This document shows, one piece after another, positions 55,784 through 64,000 of a DNA stretch of 64,000 nt. Below the pieces are notes generated by a model that had not been told where the DNA came from, made no database searches, and saw only the letters and a list, made by a program, of their open reading frames with translations. Position 1 is the stretch's first letter, and each line of letters starts with the position of its first letter. The stretch comes from Candidatus Amarobacillus elongatus (GTDB lineage: Bacteria > Chloroflexota > Dehalococcoidia > Tepidiformales > Tepidiformaceae). The translations under genes and the position numbers were made by a program. The stretch is taken from NCBI GenBank assembly GCA_016703545.1, contig JADJBX010000001.1, positions 744,001 through 808,000 on the forward strand. Reading direction: 5' to 3'.

Positions 55784-57073
55784 TCAGACCTTGAGCGCTA
55801 TCTCCCGCAGGCGCTGCATCGCCCGCGCGCGGCGCTGCTGCGCCTCCGGCAGCTTCGCGATCTCTTCCTCCGCGATGGCGAACCCGTACGCCCGGTACGG
55901 CTCGATCTCGCCGTCGGTCAGCTCCCGCATCCACTCCTTGCGCTGGAACGCCGCCTCCACGTACGGCGCCAGCTCCTCCGCCTTCTGCCGCGTTCGCGCG
56001 TCCTCCTGCTCCTTGAACTCCGGCATCACGTCCGATGCGAACACGTTCAGCGAATCGCAGATGTCCTCGTGACGGTTGTTGCCGCCCTGCTGGATGAACA
56101 CCGTCTGGTCCACGCCCGCCGCCGCGAACTCGCGCAGGTGCGCGCGCATGCTCTCCGGCGTGCCGATGCCGCCCGTGCCGCCGCCCATGACTTCCGTCCC
56201 CAGCGCGTCGCGCACCGCGATGTACTTGTTCCAGATGTTCGTCCGCCCCGGCTTGTGCTCGCCGAAGTTGTAGTGATGCCCCAGCGCGAACTGGAAGAAG
56301 CGGAAGCCGTCGAGACCCCGCCGCGCCGCCTCGGCCGCGTCCGGGTGGCACGAAAAGCTCGTCACCATCGCGACGTTCGGGTTCACCGCATGCCCGATCG
56401 GCACACACTCCCGCTTGAACGTCTCGTAGTAATCATCCACCCACTTCTTCGCCTCCGCCGGGTCGACGAACGCGAACGTGAGCGCGCCGATGCCCAGCTG
56501 CGCCGCAAGGTGAATCGTGTCCCGGTTCGAACACGCCACCCACAGCGGCGGGTGCGGCTTCTGCACCGGCTTCGGCACCACGTTGCGCACGGGCATCGAG
56601 AAGAACTTGCCTTCGAAGCCCGGGTACGGGTCCATCGCCAGCATGTTCGCGACCTGCTCGGTCGTCTCCCGCCACATCGCGCGGCGCTCCGCGGGGTTGA
56701 TGTTGAACCCCTCCAGCTCCGCCCGCGAGGCCGATTCCCCCGTCCCCCACTCCACCCGGCCGTTCGACACCAGGTCCAGCGTGGCGATCTCCTCGGCGAT
56801 GCGCGCCGGGTGGTTGTAGTTCGGCGGCATCAGCTTGATCCCGTGCCCCAGCCGGATCCGCTTCGTCCGCTGGCTCGCCGCCGCGAGGAATACCTCCGGC
56901 GCCGACGAGTGCGAATACTCCTCCAGGAAGTGGTGCTCCACCTCCCACGCGTAATCGATGCCGAGGCTGTCGGCGAGTTCCACCTGCGACAGCGCGTCCT
57001 GGAACAGCTTCAGTTCGGCGCCTTCGCCCCATGGCCGGGGAATCTGGTGCTCGTAGAAAATGCCGAACTTCAT
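55784..57073 (-). CDS. LLM-class flavin-dependent oxidoreductase (3)
   Basis: 429 residues from ATG 57073 (MKFGIFYEHQIPRPWGEG; GGAGGGCGAG upstream). LLM features: YAWEVEHHFLEEYSHSSAPE, RLGHGIKLMPPNYNHPARIA, GRVEWGTGESASRAEL, HPPLWVACSNRDTI. The long form with EVEHHFLEE is the type of the alkanal/dibenzothiophene-like monooxygenase-related oxygenases. The substrate is unknown. The final helices are extended to about 70 residues more than copies 1 and 2. Confidence 0.88.
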   Translation of the reverse strand: MKFGIFYEHQIPRPWGEGAELKLFQDALSQVELADSLGIDYAWEVEHHFLEEYSHSSAPEVFLAAASQRTKRIRLGHGIKLMPPNYNHPARIAEEIATLDLVSNGRVEWGTGESASRAELEGFNINPAERRAMWRETTEQVANMLAMDPYPGFEGKFFSMPVRNVVPKPVQKPHPPLWVACSNRDTIHLAAQLGIGALTFAFVDPAEAKKWVDDYYETFKRECVPIGHAVNPNVAMVTSFSCHPDAAEAARRGLDGFRFFQFALGHHYNFGEHKPGRTNIWNKYIAVRDALGTEVMGGGTGGIGTPESMRAHLREFAAAGVDQTVFIQQGGNNRHEDICDSLNVFASDVMPEFKEQEDARTRQKAEELAPYVEAAFQRKEWMRELTDGEIEPYRAYGFAIAEEEIAKLPEAQQRRARAMQRLREIALKV

Positions 57074-57320
57074 TCGTCTCGCCCTCCTGCTGGGGCCGCA
57101 CCATACCAACCAGTTTGAAATCCGAGAAGTATTTGCCCTTGATTACCGTCGCGGGCGCTGCCACAATCCCGCGCACGCCGCACCGGGTTCCCGGTCACGC
57201 GCTAAGGAGGTCATGGCCGAACGGGATTCGAGCCCTCACCGGCGCCCTTCCGTTCCTCCATTGGCACCCGGACCGCACGCGACGTCCGTTCCCACCTTCG
57301 CCATCCACGGAGTGCACGCC

Positions 57321-57839
57321 ATGCTCAATCCGCCCCCACCGGAACTCGTCCTCACACCCCTCGAGGCCGCCATGGCGGAGTTTTTCAAAGCCAGCGCCCT
57401 CATGGAGCCGCTCCGGCTCCGCATCTGGGATACCGAGGGCCTGACCGTCACCCAGCTCCGCCTGCTCATGCTCGTCTCTGATTCCCCCGGCATCTCCAAC
57501 GCCGAACTGGCCGACCGCCTCTACATCACCCGGCCCTCCGTCTCCGCCCTCCTCGAACGGCTCGAACGCGGTGGCTTCCTGCGGCGCGATATCTCCCCAA
57601 CCGACCGCCGCGGCATTTGCATCAAGCTCGAGGACCGTGGCCTCCGCGTCTGCTCCCAGGTGTCGAACGAAGTCCGCGATTACGCCGCCGGCCTCATGAA
57701 GGACCTCAGCGACGGCGACCTCAGCGAGCTCCAGCGCGCCCTCTCGAAAATGGTCGAAGCTGGCCAGCGCCGCCGTGCCCTCGACCTCGAATCCGAGAAC
57801 GTGCCCGTGGGCGAACTGGTTCACGCCTCCGCGAGGTAG
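57321..57839 (+). CDS. MarR-family transcriptional regulator
   Basis: 172 residues from ATG 57321 (MLNPPPPELVLTPLEAAM, GGAG upstream). The winged helix is clear: TVTQLRLLMLVSDSPGISNA, ELADRLYITRPSVSALLERL, GGFLRRDISPTDRRGICIKL (the wing with D-x-R-R). An in-frame ATG at 57213 with AAGGAGGT very close to it would add 36 unconserved residues. The end overlaps the convergent antiporter gene by 19 bp. The target is unknown. Confidence 0.87.
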   Translation: MLNPPPPELVLTPLEAAMAEFFKASALMEPLRLRIWDTEGLTVTQLRLLMLVSDSPGISNAELADRLYITRPSVSALLERLERGGFLRRDISPTDRRGICIKLEDRGLRVCSQVSNEVRDYAAGLMKDLSDGDLSELQRALSKMVEAGQRRRALDLESENVPVGELVHASAR

Positions 57840-59524
57840 TGGGTATCGCGCACCGCCCGTGAGAAGTGCAGCGCCTCCTCGGCGTCGTACCCCAGCGCGA
57901 TAAGCGACTGGCGCATCAGTTCGAGCCCGCCTTCGTACTCGGGCACCACGACCTCCGCCGCGCCCAGGCCGCGCAGCACCGCCACCTCGCCTGCGTCGCG
58001 CGCCCGCACGATGATCCGAACGGCCGGGTTCAGCCGCCGCGCGTTGGCCACGCAGAGCAGCGCCGTCGACTCATCCGGCACGCACACCACGAGCAGCTTC
58101 GCCCGCTCGATCGCCGCGAGATGCAGCACCTCCACGCTCGCCGTGTCGCCCCAGATGGCCGGGATCTTCGCCTCCGTGAGCTGCCGCACCAGCGAGAGGT
58201 CGCTATCGATGGCGAGAAACGGGATCTCCAGCTGCCCGAGCGAATGCCCCGTGAGCTGCCCAACCCGCCCATACCCCGCGATGACCGCGTGCTCGTTGAG
58301 CCTGTCCGGCGACTCCGGCAGGGGACCCTGCCGGTCGGCCCATCGCCAGAGGAAGCCCGCACGCCGGAACACCCGCTCCCACGCCGGGATCCCCGCGAAG
58401 GTCAGCGGGTTGAGCGTGATCGAAATTGCCGCGGCAGCGAGCACCGCGTTGTACGCCGGCGCGCCCATCAGCCCGCCCTGCACACCTTCCCGGGCGATGA
58501 TGAACGAGAACTCACCCACCTGCGCGAGTCCCGCGCCCGTCACCAGCGCCGTCCGCGCGGGATAGGGAAACGCCGCCGCGATCACCGCCGTCCCGAGTCC
58601 CTTCACCACGAACACGATCAGGCATGCCGTCGCCACCAGCCCCGGGTGGTCCCGGAACACCGCGGGGTCCAGCAGCATCCCCACGGAGACGAAGAACAGC
58701 ACGGCGAACGCCTCGCGCAGCGGCACCACGTCCGCCGCCGCCTGGTGGCTCGTCTCCTTTTCGCTGACCACCACGCCCCCAACGAACGCGCCGAGCGCGA
58801 CGGAAAGACCCGCGGCCGCCGCCCCCGCCGCCACCCCCATCGCCACGCTCACAACCGCGAGGATGAATAGCTCCCGCGAGCCCAGCCGTGCCACCACCGC
58901 CAGCAGCCACGGCACCGCGCGCGCGCCCGCGGTCAGCACGACCACGAGGAACACCGCCGCCACCGCCAGGTCGCGCCCCGCCGACCGCGCGAACGCCTCG
59001 AGTCCGCCCGCCTCGAGCGCGGGCAGTACCGCGAGAATGAACACCGTCGCGATGTCCTGGACGATCAGCCAGCCAATGGCCACCCGCGCATGGACCGAGC
59101 CCATCATCCCGCGCTCTTCCAGCGCGCGAACCACGACCACCGTGCTCGAAATCGCGAGCGCGAATCCGAGGACGGTGCCTTCGCGTCCCCCGAGCCCGAA
59201 GAAGCTCGCAGCCCACACCGTCGCCAGCGTGACCAGTGCCATCTGGATGAGCGCCCCCGGGATCGCCACCCGCCGCACCGACCACAGGTCCCGCACGTTG
59301 AAGTGCAGGCCCACGCCGAACATCAGGAAGATGATCCCGATCTCCGCCAGCTGTTCGAGGGTCGCGATATCGCCTTCGTACCCCGGCGTGAACGGGCCGA
59401 TGACCACCCCCGCCGCCAGGTACCCGACAATCGGGGAAAGCCGGACCATGCGCGCGCCAAGGCCGCCGGCGAAGCCGACCCCAAGCGCAACCGCAACCTG
59501 CTCGATGAGATGGACATCCGCCAC
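57821..59524 (-). CDS. Kef-type monovalent cation/proton antiporter with TrkA-N domain
   Basis: 567 residues. About 12 membrane helices (IVGYLAAGVVIGPFTPGY, IGIIFLMFGVGLHF, GFALAISSTVVVVRALEE), then a linker and an RCK/TrkA-N nucleotide-binding domain: EHAVIAGYGRVGQLTGHSLG, IPFLAIDSDLSLVRQL, WGDTASVEVLHLAAIERA. Exchanges K+ or Na+ for H+; the RCK domain gates it via NAD(H) or similar. The long YbaL-like form. Overlaps the marR stop convergently. Confidence 0.92.
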   Translation of the reverse strand: MADVHLIEQVAVALGVGFAGGLGARMVRLSPIVGYLAAGVVIGPFTPGYEGDIATLEQLAEIGIIFLMFGVGLHFNVRDLWSVRRVAIPGALIQMALVTLATVWAASFFGLGGREGTVLGFALAISSTVVVVRALEERGMMGSVHARVAIGWLIVQDIATVFILAVLPALEAGGLEAFARSAGRDLAVAAVFLVVVLTAGARAVPWLLAVVARLGSRELFILAVVSVAMGVAAGAAAAGLSVALGAFVGGVVVSEKETSHQAAADVVPLREAFAVLFFVSVGMLLDPAVFRDHPGLVATACLIVFVVKGLGTAVIAAAFPYPARTALVTGAGLAQVGEFSFIIAREGVQGGLMGAPAYNAVLAAAAISITLNPLTFAGIPAWERVFRRAGFLWRWADRQGPLPESPDRLNEHAVIAGYGRVGQLTGHSLGQLEIPFLAIDSDLSLVRQLTEAKIPAIWGDTASVEVLHLAAIERAKLLVVCVPDESTALLCVANARRLNPAVRIIVRARDAGEVAVLRGLGAAEVVVPEYEGGLELMRQSLIALGYDAEEALHFSRAVRDTHYLAEA

Positions 59525-59569
59525 GGCACCAGCGTAAAGGCCCGGCCGTCCCTCCGCGAACGTGCGGCG

Positions 59570-60919
59570 CTACGCCTCCGTTTCGGCGCGACGCAGGATC
59601 ATCCCGCGCGCGGCCTCCTTCGCCGGCTCGCGCATCGCCACGAAGAACATCACCGCCGCCACGACTCGCCCGCCGCCCGAGAGCGCGAACGCCGCTTTAT
59701 ACCCCATCGTGTCGACCACCACCCCGCCCAGGAACGGCGCCAGGAAGAGCGCGAAGAACACGCCCGTGTGGAAGATCGCGACGAACTCCTCGCGATTCTC
59801 CTCATGCGTCACTTCGAGCAGCAGTTGGAAGTTGGCGAGGTTGAACGCCGACCAGATGAACCCGCCAAGCATGTTCGGCGCCAGCACCAGCCACGGGTTG
59901 GAGATGCCCAGCCACATCAGCGGCAGGACGGGCATCGTCACCAGCGCCGCGCGCGTGAGCCAGAGCGCGCCTCGCCGTGCCATGACGTCGCCGAAGTACA
60001 GCTGGCCGATCATCCCCGCGAACGCGGCCGCCGTGGAGAGTAGCCCGACCTCGAAGTTCGACGCGCCGAGGTCGTTCTTCAGGTAAACGTTGAAGAACGG
60101 GCCCGCGATCATCGTCGCGAACTGGAGGACGAAGGTCGCGGCCAGGAAGGTGCGGAAGTGGCGGTCACGCGCTGCCGCCAATGGCCGGAACCGCTTGCCC
60201 GCCCGCTCCGCCGCCGGCGCGCGCGGGGGCTCCGGCAGCCGTGAGTACACGAAGGTGGCGCACATCCCCAGCCCGAACGAAACCCCGAGCGCGACCACGT
60301 ACCCGCCCGGCATCCCCAGCCAGTCGAGCAAGAGCCCGCCGAGCGGCGTGATCGCCAGCGTCGCGAGGTTGATGGCGACGTTCCGGGAGGCGAAGTACCG
60401 CGACCTCGCCCCCGGCGGGATGATGTCGGCCGCCAGCGATGTCCACGCCGGGAGCGTGAAGTTCCCCAGGAACGCCCGCAGCGCAAACAGCCCGATGACG
60501 AGGTAGAGCGCCGTGTTGCCGCTCGCCAGCGCCACCGCGAACGCGCTCGCGAGCAACGCGAACCGCCCCAGCAGTCCCGCGAACAGGACCACAAGCCAGC
60601 GGCGGCTGCGCGCATGCCGTGCCGCCATCGCCCCCGGGTAGAGCGCCAGCACGCCGCCCAGGCTCTGGCTGGATGCCAGCAGTCCAATCTCCGCTCCGCC
60701 TGCCCCGAGTTCCGTCGCGAGCAGCGGGAGGTAGGCGAGGATGAACGCGTCCTGCGCCGCCGCGAAGAGCCCGTCCGCCCAGAACAGCCGCAGCGCCGAG
60801 GGCACCTGCTTCGGTTCGATACGCGCTCCCTCGAGATCCTCCTCGCGTTGGTTCAGGGCCAACCCCGCGGCCGCCACGCCGGTCATGGATTTCGCCAGTT
60901 GCTTCAAATCGCCTCGCAA
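59570..60919 (-). CDS. MFS transporter
   Basis: 449 residues, about 12 hydrophobic helices in two halves, starting near WADGLFAAAQDAFILAYLPL. Typical: LGGVLALYPGAMAARHARSR (loop 2-3), GGLLLDWLGMPGGYV, FEVGLLSTAAAFAGMIGQLY. Likely an effluxer or nutrient transporter of unknown specificity. The first about 40 residues are hydrophilic and the true start may be 60883. Transcribed away from the lipoprotein gene. Confidence 0.87.
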   Translation of the reverse strand: MRGDLKQLAKSMTGVAAAGLALNQREEDLEGARIEPKQVPSALRLFWADGLFAAAQDAFILAYLPLLATELGAGGAEIGLLASSQSLGGVLALYPGAMAARHARSRRWLVVLFAGLLGRFALLASAFAVALASGNTALYLVIGLFALRAFLGNFTLPAWTSLAADIIPPGARSRYFASRNVAINLATLAITPLGGLLLDWLGMPGGYVVALGVSFGLGMCATFVYSRLPEPPRAPAAERAGKRFRPLAAARDRHFRTFLAATFVLQFATMIAGPFFNVYLKNDLGASNFEVGLLSTAAAFAGMIGQLYFGDVMARRGALWLTRAALVTMPVLPLMWLGISNPWLVLAPNMLGGFIWSAFNLANFQLLLEVTHEENREEFVAIFHTGVFFALFLAPFLGGVVVDTMGYKAAFALSGGGRVVAAVMFFVAMREPAKEAARGMILRRAETEA

Positions 60920-61064
60920 GGGCCGAAAAGGGCATTACGAACTCATCGCATTGTCGAGGCTAACGCTCTAAGGTCACCCCGCGGGAGAAGAAGGAGTAAG
61001 CTTTCCTGGCATATCGGGTTCACCCCCCGTCACCTCGGGGAGTACTCGGGCCATACTCAGGGTT

Positions 61065-62032
61065 ATGCCGAAAACGATTGCTCTTGTGCTGGTGGCCATG
61101 CTCCTGCTCACCGCCTGCGGCGGAAGCGGCAGCACCTCGCCCAAACCCACGGCCATTGCATCCGCAACGACCGCCGAGACCTCCCCCGTCGCATCGTCCC
61201 GCCCCCCGGCCACGCCCGGCGCATCCACACACACCCTTCGTCACGGCGCCCTCGAACGGAGCTATCGTCTCTATGTGCCTGCCGCGGTGGCCGCCTCGGG
61301 CGCGAAGGTGCCGCTCGTGGTCGCGCTTCACGGCGGCCTCGGCACCCCCGAGCAGTTCGCCGCCGCCAGCCGCTTCGAGGCCCTCGCCGATGCGGAGCAC
61401 TTCATCGTCGTGTTCCCCGCCGGGGTCGAACGCACCTGGAACGGCGGCGCCTGCTGCCGGCCCGCGACCGTGCTGAGCGTCGATGACACCGGCTTCCTCG
61501 CCGCGCTCATCGAGCAGCTGCAGGCGGCTCTGCCCATCGACAGCGGGCGCGTGCTCGTGACCGGCCATTCCAACGGCGCCATCATGGCGTTCCGCCTCGC
61601 GTGCGAACGGCCGGACGTCGTGAACGCGGTGGTCCCGGTCGCCGGTTCGATCGAAATCGACCGCTGCCAGCCGTCGCGCCCCGTGCCGCTGCTCGATATC
61701 CACGGCGACGCCGACCGTAACCACCCCCTTGAGGGCGGCCAGGGTGACCGCTCCGTCGCGAACGTCGACTTCCGCTCCACCGCCGCCACGATGGCGGCCT
61801 GGAGCGCGGCCATGGGCTGCGCCGGGCCGCCGCTCACGCGAACGGAGGGTGCCCTCACGACGTCCGCGTGGCAGGGGTGCCGCGACGGCGCGCGTACGGA
61901 GCTGCTGGTCATCGCCGGCGCCGATCACCCTGGCCCGGCGGCGCCTCCATCGGGGTCTCCGGCGGCCGCCCATCACAGGCTCTCGATGCGAGCGCCGCCG
62001 CCTACCGCTTCCTGCTCGACGTAACGAAGTGA
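61065..62032 (+). CDS. PHB-depolymerase-like esterase lipoprotein, frameshifted at the C-terminus
   Basis: The lipoprotein signal ends MLLLTAC at residue 18. The alpha/beta hydrolase follows: VPLVVALHGGLGTPEQF, VVFPAGVERTWNGGACC, and nucleophile GHSNGAIMAF. The distal Asp/His region is HGDADRNHPLEGG and ADHP. Near 61928 one base is missing in ATCACCCTGGCC; the next frame restores WPGG...GVSGGRP, SQALDASAAAYRFLLDVTK to the stop at 62032. About 322 residues when joined. Secreted esterase of the PHB depolymerase/feruloyl esterase (LpqC-like) group; substrate not known. Confidence 0.87.
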
Positions 62033-62386
62033 GCGGCGGGGCTTCGGTGGACGTCTGGTGGACCGGATCCAACGGTCCATTTCGATGGCCCCCGATGGCC
62101 CACGAAACCGCTCCGAAACGGGGTAAAACAGATCCATCGGGAGAGCGGGCGACGGGGCCAGACCACCACGGTGGGAGGCCCGGGGAACGGGAGGATTGAG
62201 ATGCGAAGCACTATCCACGCCCTGTTCGGAGTACTCCAGGTTGACAGGTAGACCTGCGGGCGACAGCCCACAGGCGGCCTGACTGCCACGCACACGCCGG
62301 ATGCAATCTCCTGAGCGGGAGGCCCGGCAACCCAACAGCGGCAACAACGAGGCAGACCGAGACCGCCGTTCCCATGCACCAACCAC

Positions 62387-62410
62387 GAAGGCCCCGATTC
62401 CGGGGCCTTC
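62387..62410 (+). terminator. Hairpin terminator for the plus strand
   Basis: A 10-bp perfect stem GAAGGCCCCG / CGGGGCCTTC with the loop ATTC, followed by TGCTTTG. It lies 355 bp past the esterase stop. Confidence 0.7.
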
Positions 62411-62457
62411 TGCTTTGTCCGTCACCGGACCTCCGCCGATGCAGCGGTGGCGAACAC

Positions 62458-62483
62458 ACGAAGGCCCCGGGATACCGGGGCCC
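62458..62483 (-). terminator. Terminator after thrS
   Basis: GAAGGCCCCGG / CCGGGGCCCTTC around GATA, with one extra C on one arm. It lies about 25 bp past the thrS stop on the minus strand. Nearly the same stem sequence as the hairpin at 62387. Confidence 0.65.
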
Positions 62484-62506
62484 TTCGTCGCTGGTGCGAT
62501 GCCGCC

Positions 62507-64000
62507 TCAGGCGTCCTTGAACACCCCCGGCACGAGCGCCTTCGCGTCCCGCTCGCCCCTCAGCTTCGCGACGATATCGACGACCGGCGTCGCGCCCAGG
62601 TCGCCCCCGCCGCGCACCCGCACCGCGGCCGCTCGCGCCTCCGCCTCCCGGTCCCCGACCACGAGCATGTACGGGATCTTCCGCATCTGCGCGTCGCGGA
62701 TCTTCCCGTTCATCCGTTCGTTCCGCCCGTCGACCTCCACCCGCAGCTTCGCCGCGCGGAGCTCCTTCGCCACTTCCTCGGCGTACGCCACGTGCCGGTC
62801 CGCGATCGGGATGACGACCGCCTGCACCGGCGAAAGCCACAGCGGGAAGTTCCCCTCGTACTCCTCGATGAGCAGCGCCACCATGCGCTCCATCGTCGAA
62901 AGCACCCCGCGGTGGACGATGATCGGCCGCTGGCGCGTGCCGTCTTCGGCCACGTACTCCAGTTCGAACTGCGCCGGCAGATGGAAGTCCACCTGGATGG
63001 TCACGAGCGTCTCGTCCTTGCCCGCCGCCGTCTGGAACTGCACATCGATCTTCGGCCCGTAGAACGCCGCCTCGCCCTTCGCCTCGTAGAACTCAAGGCC
63101 GGACTGCTGCATCACCCGCCGCAGGAGCGCTTCGCCCATCTCCCACATCGGCGGGTTGTCGACGTACTTCTCCTTGTCGTCCGGGTCGCCGAGGGAGAGG
63201 CGGTAGCTGTAGTTCCGCAGCCCGAGCGTGCCGTACACCTCCTCCATGAGGTGCAGCACCCCCGCGATCTCCTCCTCCACCTGCTCCGGCCCGGTGCAGA
63301 AAATGTGCGAGTCGTTGAGCGTCATGATCCGCACCCGGCTCATGCCCGTCAGCTGCCCCGACTTCTCCCAGCGGTGCATGTTCCCCAGCTCCGCCAGCCG
63401 GATCGGCAGTTCCCGGTACGAATGCAGCTCCGATTCGTACACCATGATGTGGCTCGGGCAGTTCATCGGCCGCAGCGCGTAGATCTCGCCCTCGCGCTCC
63501 ATGATCGGGTACATCGCCTCCTGGTAGTGCGACCAGTGCCCGGAGCGGACGTACAGCTCCTTCTTGCCCACGTTCGGCGTCACGATGTGCTGGTAGCCCC
63601 GTTCGATCTCGAGGTCCTCGATCCAGCGCATCAGCTCCCGCCGGATCGTCGCGCCCGCGGGCAGCCAGATGACGTGCCCCGGCCCAATGTTCTCGATCAG
63701 GTCGAACAGCTTCAGGTCGCGGCCGATGCGCCGGTGGTCGCGGCGGCGTGCCTCCTCCAGCTGCTGCTCGTACGCATCGAGCTCGTCCTGGCTTTCGAAG
63801 AGCGCGCCGTACACGCGCTGCAGCTGCGGGTTCTTCTCGCTCCCCCGCCAGTACGCCCCCGCAATCGACATGAGCTTGAACGCCGGGATCTCGCCCGTGT
63901 CGTTCACGTGGCCGCCGCGGCAGAGGTCCGTGAAGGCGGCGTGCGTGCACTGCGTCACGTTCCCCTCTTCCAGGTCCTTCAGGAGGTCGAGCTTGAACGG
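62507..64000 (-). CDS. thrS: Threonyl-tRNA synthetase, C-terminal part (runs off right edge)
   Basis: At least 497 residues reading from the edge. The open frame continues past 64000. Class II core: DLCRGGHVNDTGEIPAFKL, GATIRRELMRWIEDLEIERG, zinc ligand MNCPSHIMVYESELHSYREL, RVRIMTLNDSHIFCTGPEQV (TL-x-D-x-H), and IIVHRGVLSTMERMVALL. The anticodon-binding domain follows: PVQAVVIPIADRHVAYAEEV, MRKIPYMLVVGDREAEARAA. Charges tRNA-Thr. The missing N-terminus would hold the TGS domain and the first part of the editing domain. Confidence 0.95.
   Translation of the reverse strand, partial: PFKLDLLKDLEEGNVTQCTHAAFTDLCRGGHVNDTGEIPAFKLMSIAGAYWRGSEKNPQLQRVYGALFESQDELDAYEQQLEEARRRDHRRIGRDLKLFDLIENIGPGHVIWLPAGATIRRELMRWIEDLEIERGYQHIVTPNVGKKELYVRSGHWSHYQEAMYPIMEREGEIYALRPMNCPSHIMVYESELHSYRELPIRLAELGNMHRWEKSGQLTGMSRVRIMTLNDSHIFCTGPEQVEEEIAGVLHLMEEVYGTLGLRNYSYRLSLGDPDDKEKYVDNPPMWEMGEALLRRVMQQSGLEFYEAKGEAAFYGPKIDVQFQTAAGKDETLVTIQVDFHLPAQFELEYVAEDGTRQRPIIVHRGVLSTMERMVALLIEEYEGNFPLWLSPVQAVVIPIADRHVAYAEEVAKELRAAKLRVEVDGRNERMNGKIRDAQMRKIPYMLVVGDREAEARAAAVRVRGGGDLGATPVVDIVAKLRGERDAKALVPGVFKDA

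Larger units (their letters stand above)
62033..62506. other. Non-coding region between esterase and thrS
   Basis: 474 bp with no supported gene. Apart from two terminator-like hairpins at its right end (62387-62410 and 62458-62482), it holds only small imperfect hairpins such as CCTGCGGGC-GACA-GCCCACAGG near 62251-62272. It may hide a small RNA, but nothing matches a known one by eye. Confidence 0.5.

Overview
This 64 kb window is high-GC (roughly two-thirds G+C by eye), gene-dense bacterial chromosome. It looks monoderm: RNase J, a Tad/Flp pilus locus with no secretin, lipoproteins, exported proteins, and a phosphatidylinositol-mannoside-like lipid gene set, with no LPS genes. Three LLM-class flavin oxidoreductases, a DUF35/thiolase pair and a fused AccDA would suit a Chloroflexota lineage (Dehalococcoidia-like), but the taxon is inference. 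No phage, CRISPR array or rRNA was seen. The only RNA gene called is a tRNA-Glu(CTC).

Layout. 1-3.9 kb: the end of a zinc-ribbon coiled-coil gene, then a fatty-acid cluster (yceD, rpmF, fabD, fabG, nusB, acpP). 3.9-6.0 kb: Tat translocase genes and a TauE-type permease. 6.0-12.9 kb: uracil-DNA glycosylase, RNase J, FtsK and a fused AccD-AccA. 13-15.4 kb: CcdA, a crotonase and a small protein. 15.4-19.4 kb: a decayed patch holding a frameshifted protein with an eCIS-cargo-like N-terminal motif, a 10-bp tandem repeat, tRNA-Glu, a shattered HExxH lipoprotein gene and a broken IS481-type transposase. 19.4-25.2 kb: coaE, SUI1/YciH, a DinB-like protein, an M20 peptidase, and two exported proteins, one with six IPT/TIG repeats. 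25.6-29.7 kb: a five-gene overlapping operon (two acyltransferases, a PHP phosphoesterase, a GT4 mannosyltransferase-like protein, a membrane protein) that looks like glycolipid assembly. 29.7-41.4 kb: mixed metabolic and regulatory genes. 41.6-50.6 kb: a minus-strand tad operon from Flp pilin down to TadC, preceded by a long GC-rich leader. 51-54.4 kb: a methyltransferase-fold membrane protein, an MBL hydrolase, and a divergent HxlR/acyl-CoA dehydrogenase pair. 54.4-55.6 kb: four tiny zinc-binding ORFs, three of them near-identical tandem paralogues. 55.8-64 kb: LLM oxidoreductase, MarR, a Kef-type antiporter, an MFS transporter, a PHB-depolymerase-like lipoprotein and the 3' part of thrS.

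A striking global feature is the number of single-base frameshifts (about a dozen), several in genes expected to be essential (RNase J, AccDA, CoaE). Most are net minus one in G/C runs. This points to consensus errors in the assembly for the dispersed cases, while the 15.4-19.4 kb patch looks like real decay around an insertion sequence. Frameshifted genes are annotated here as single loci spanning both frames.
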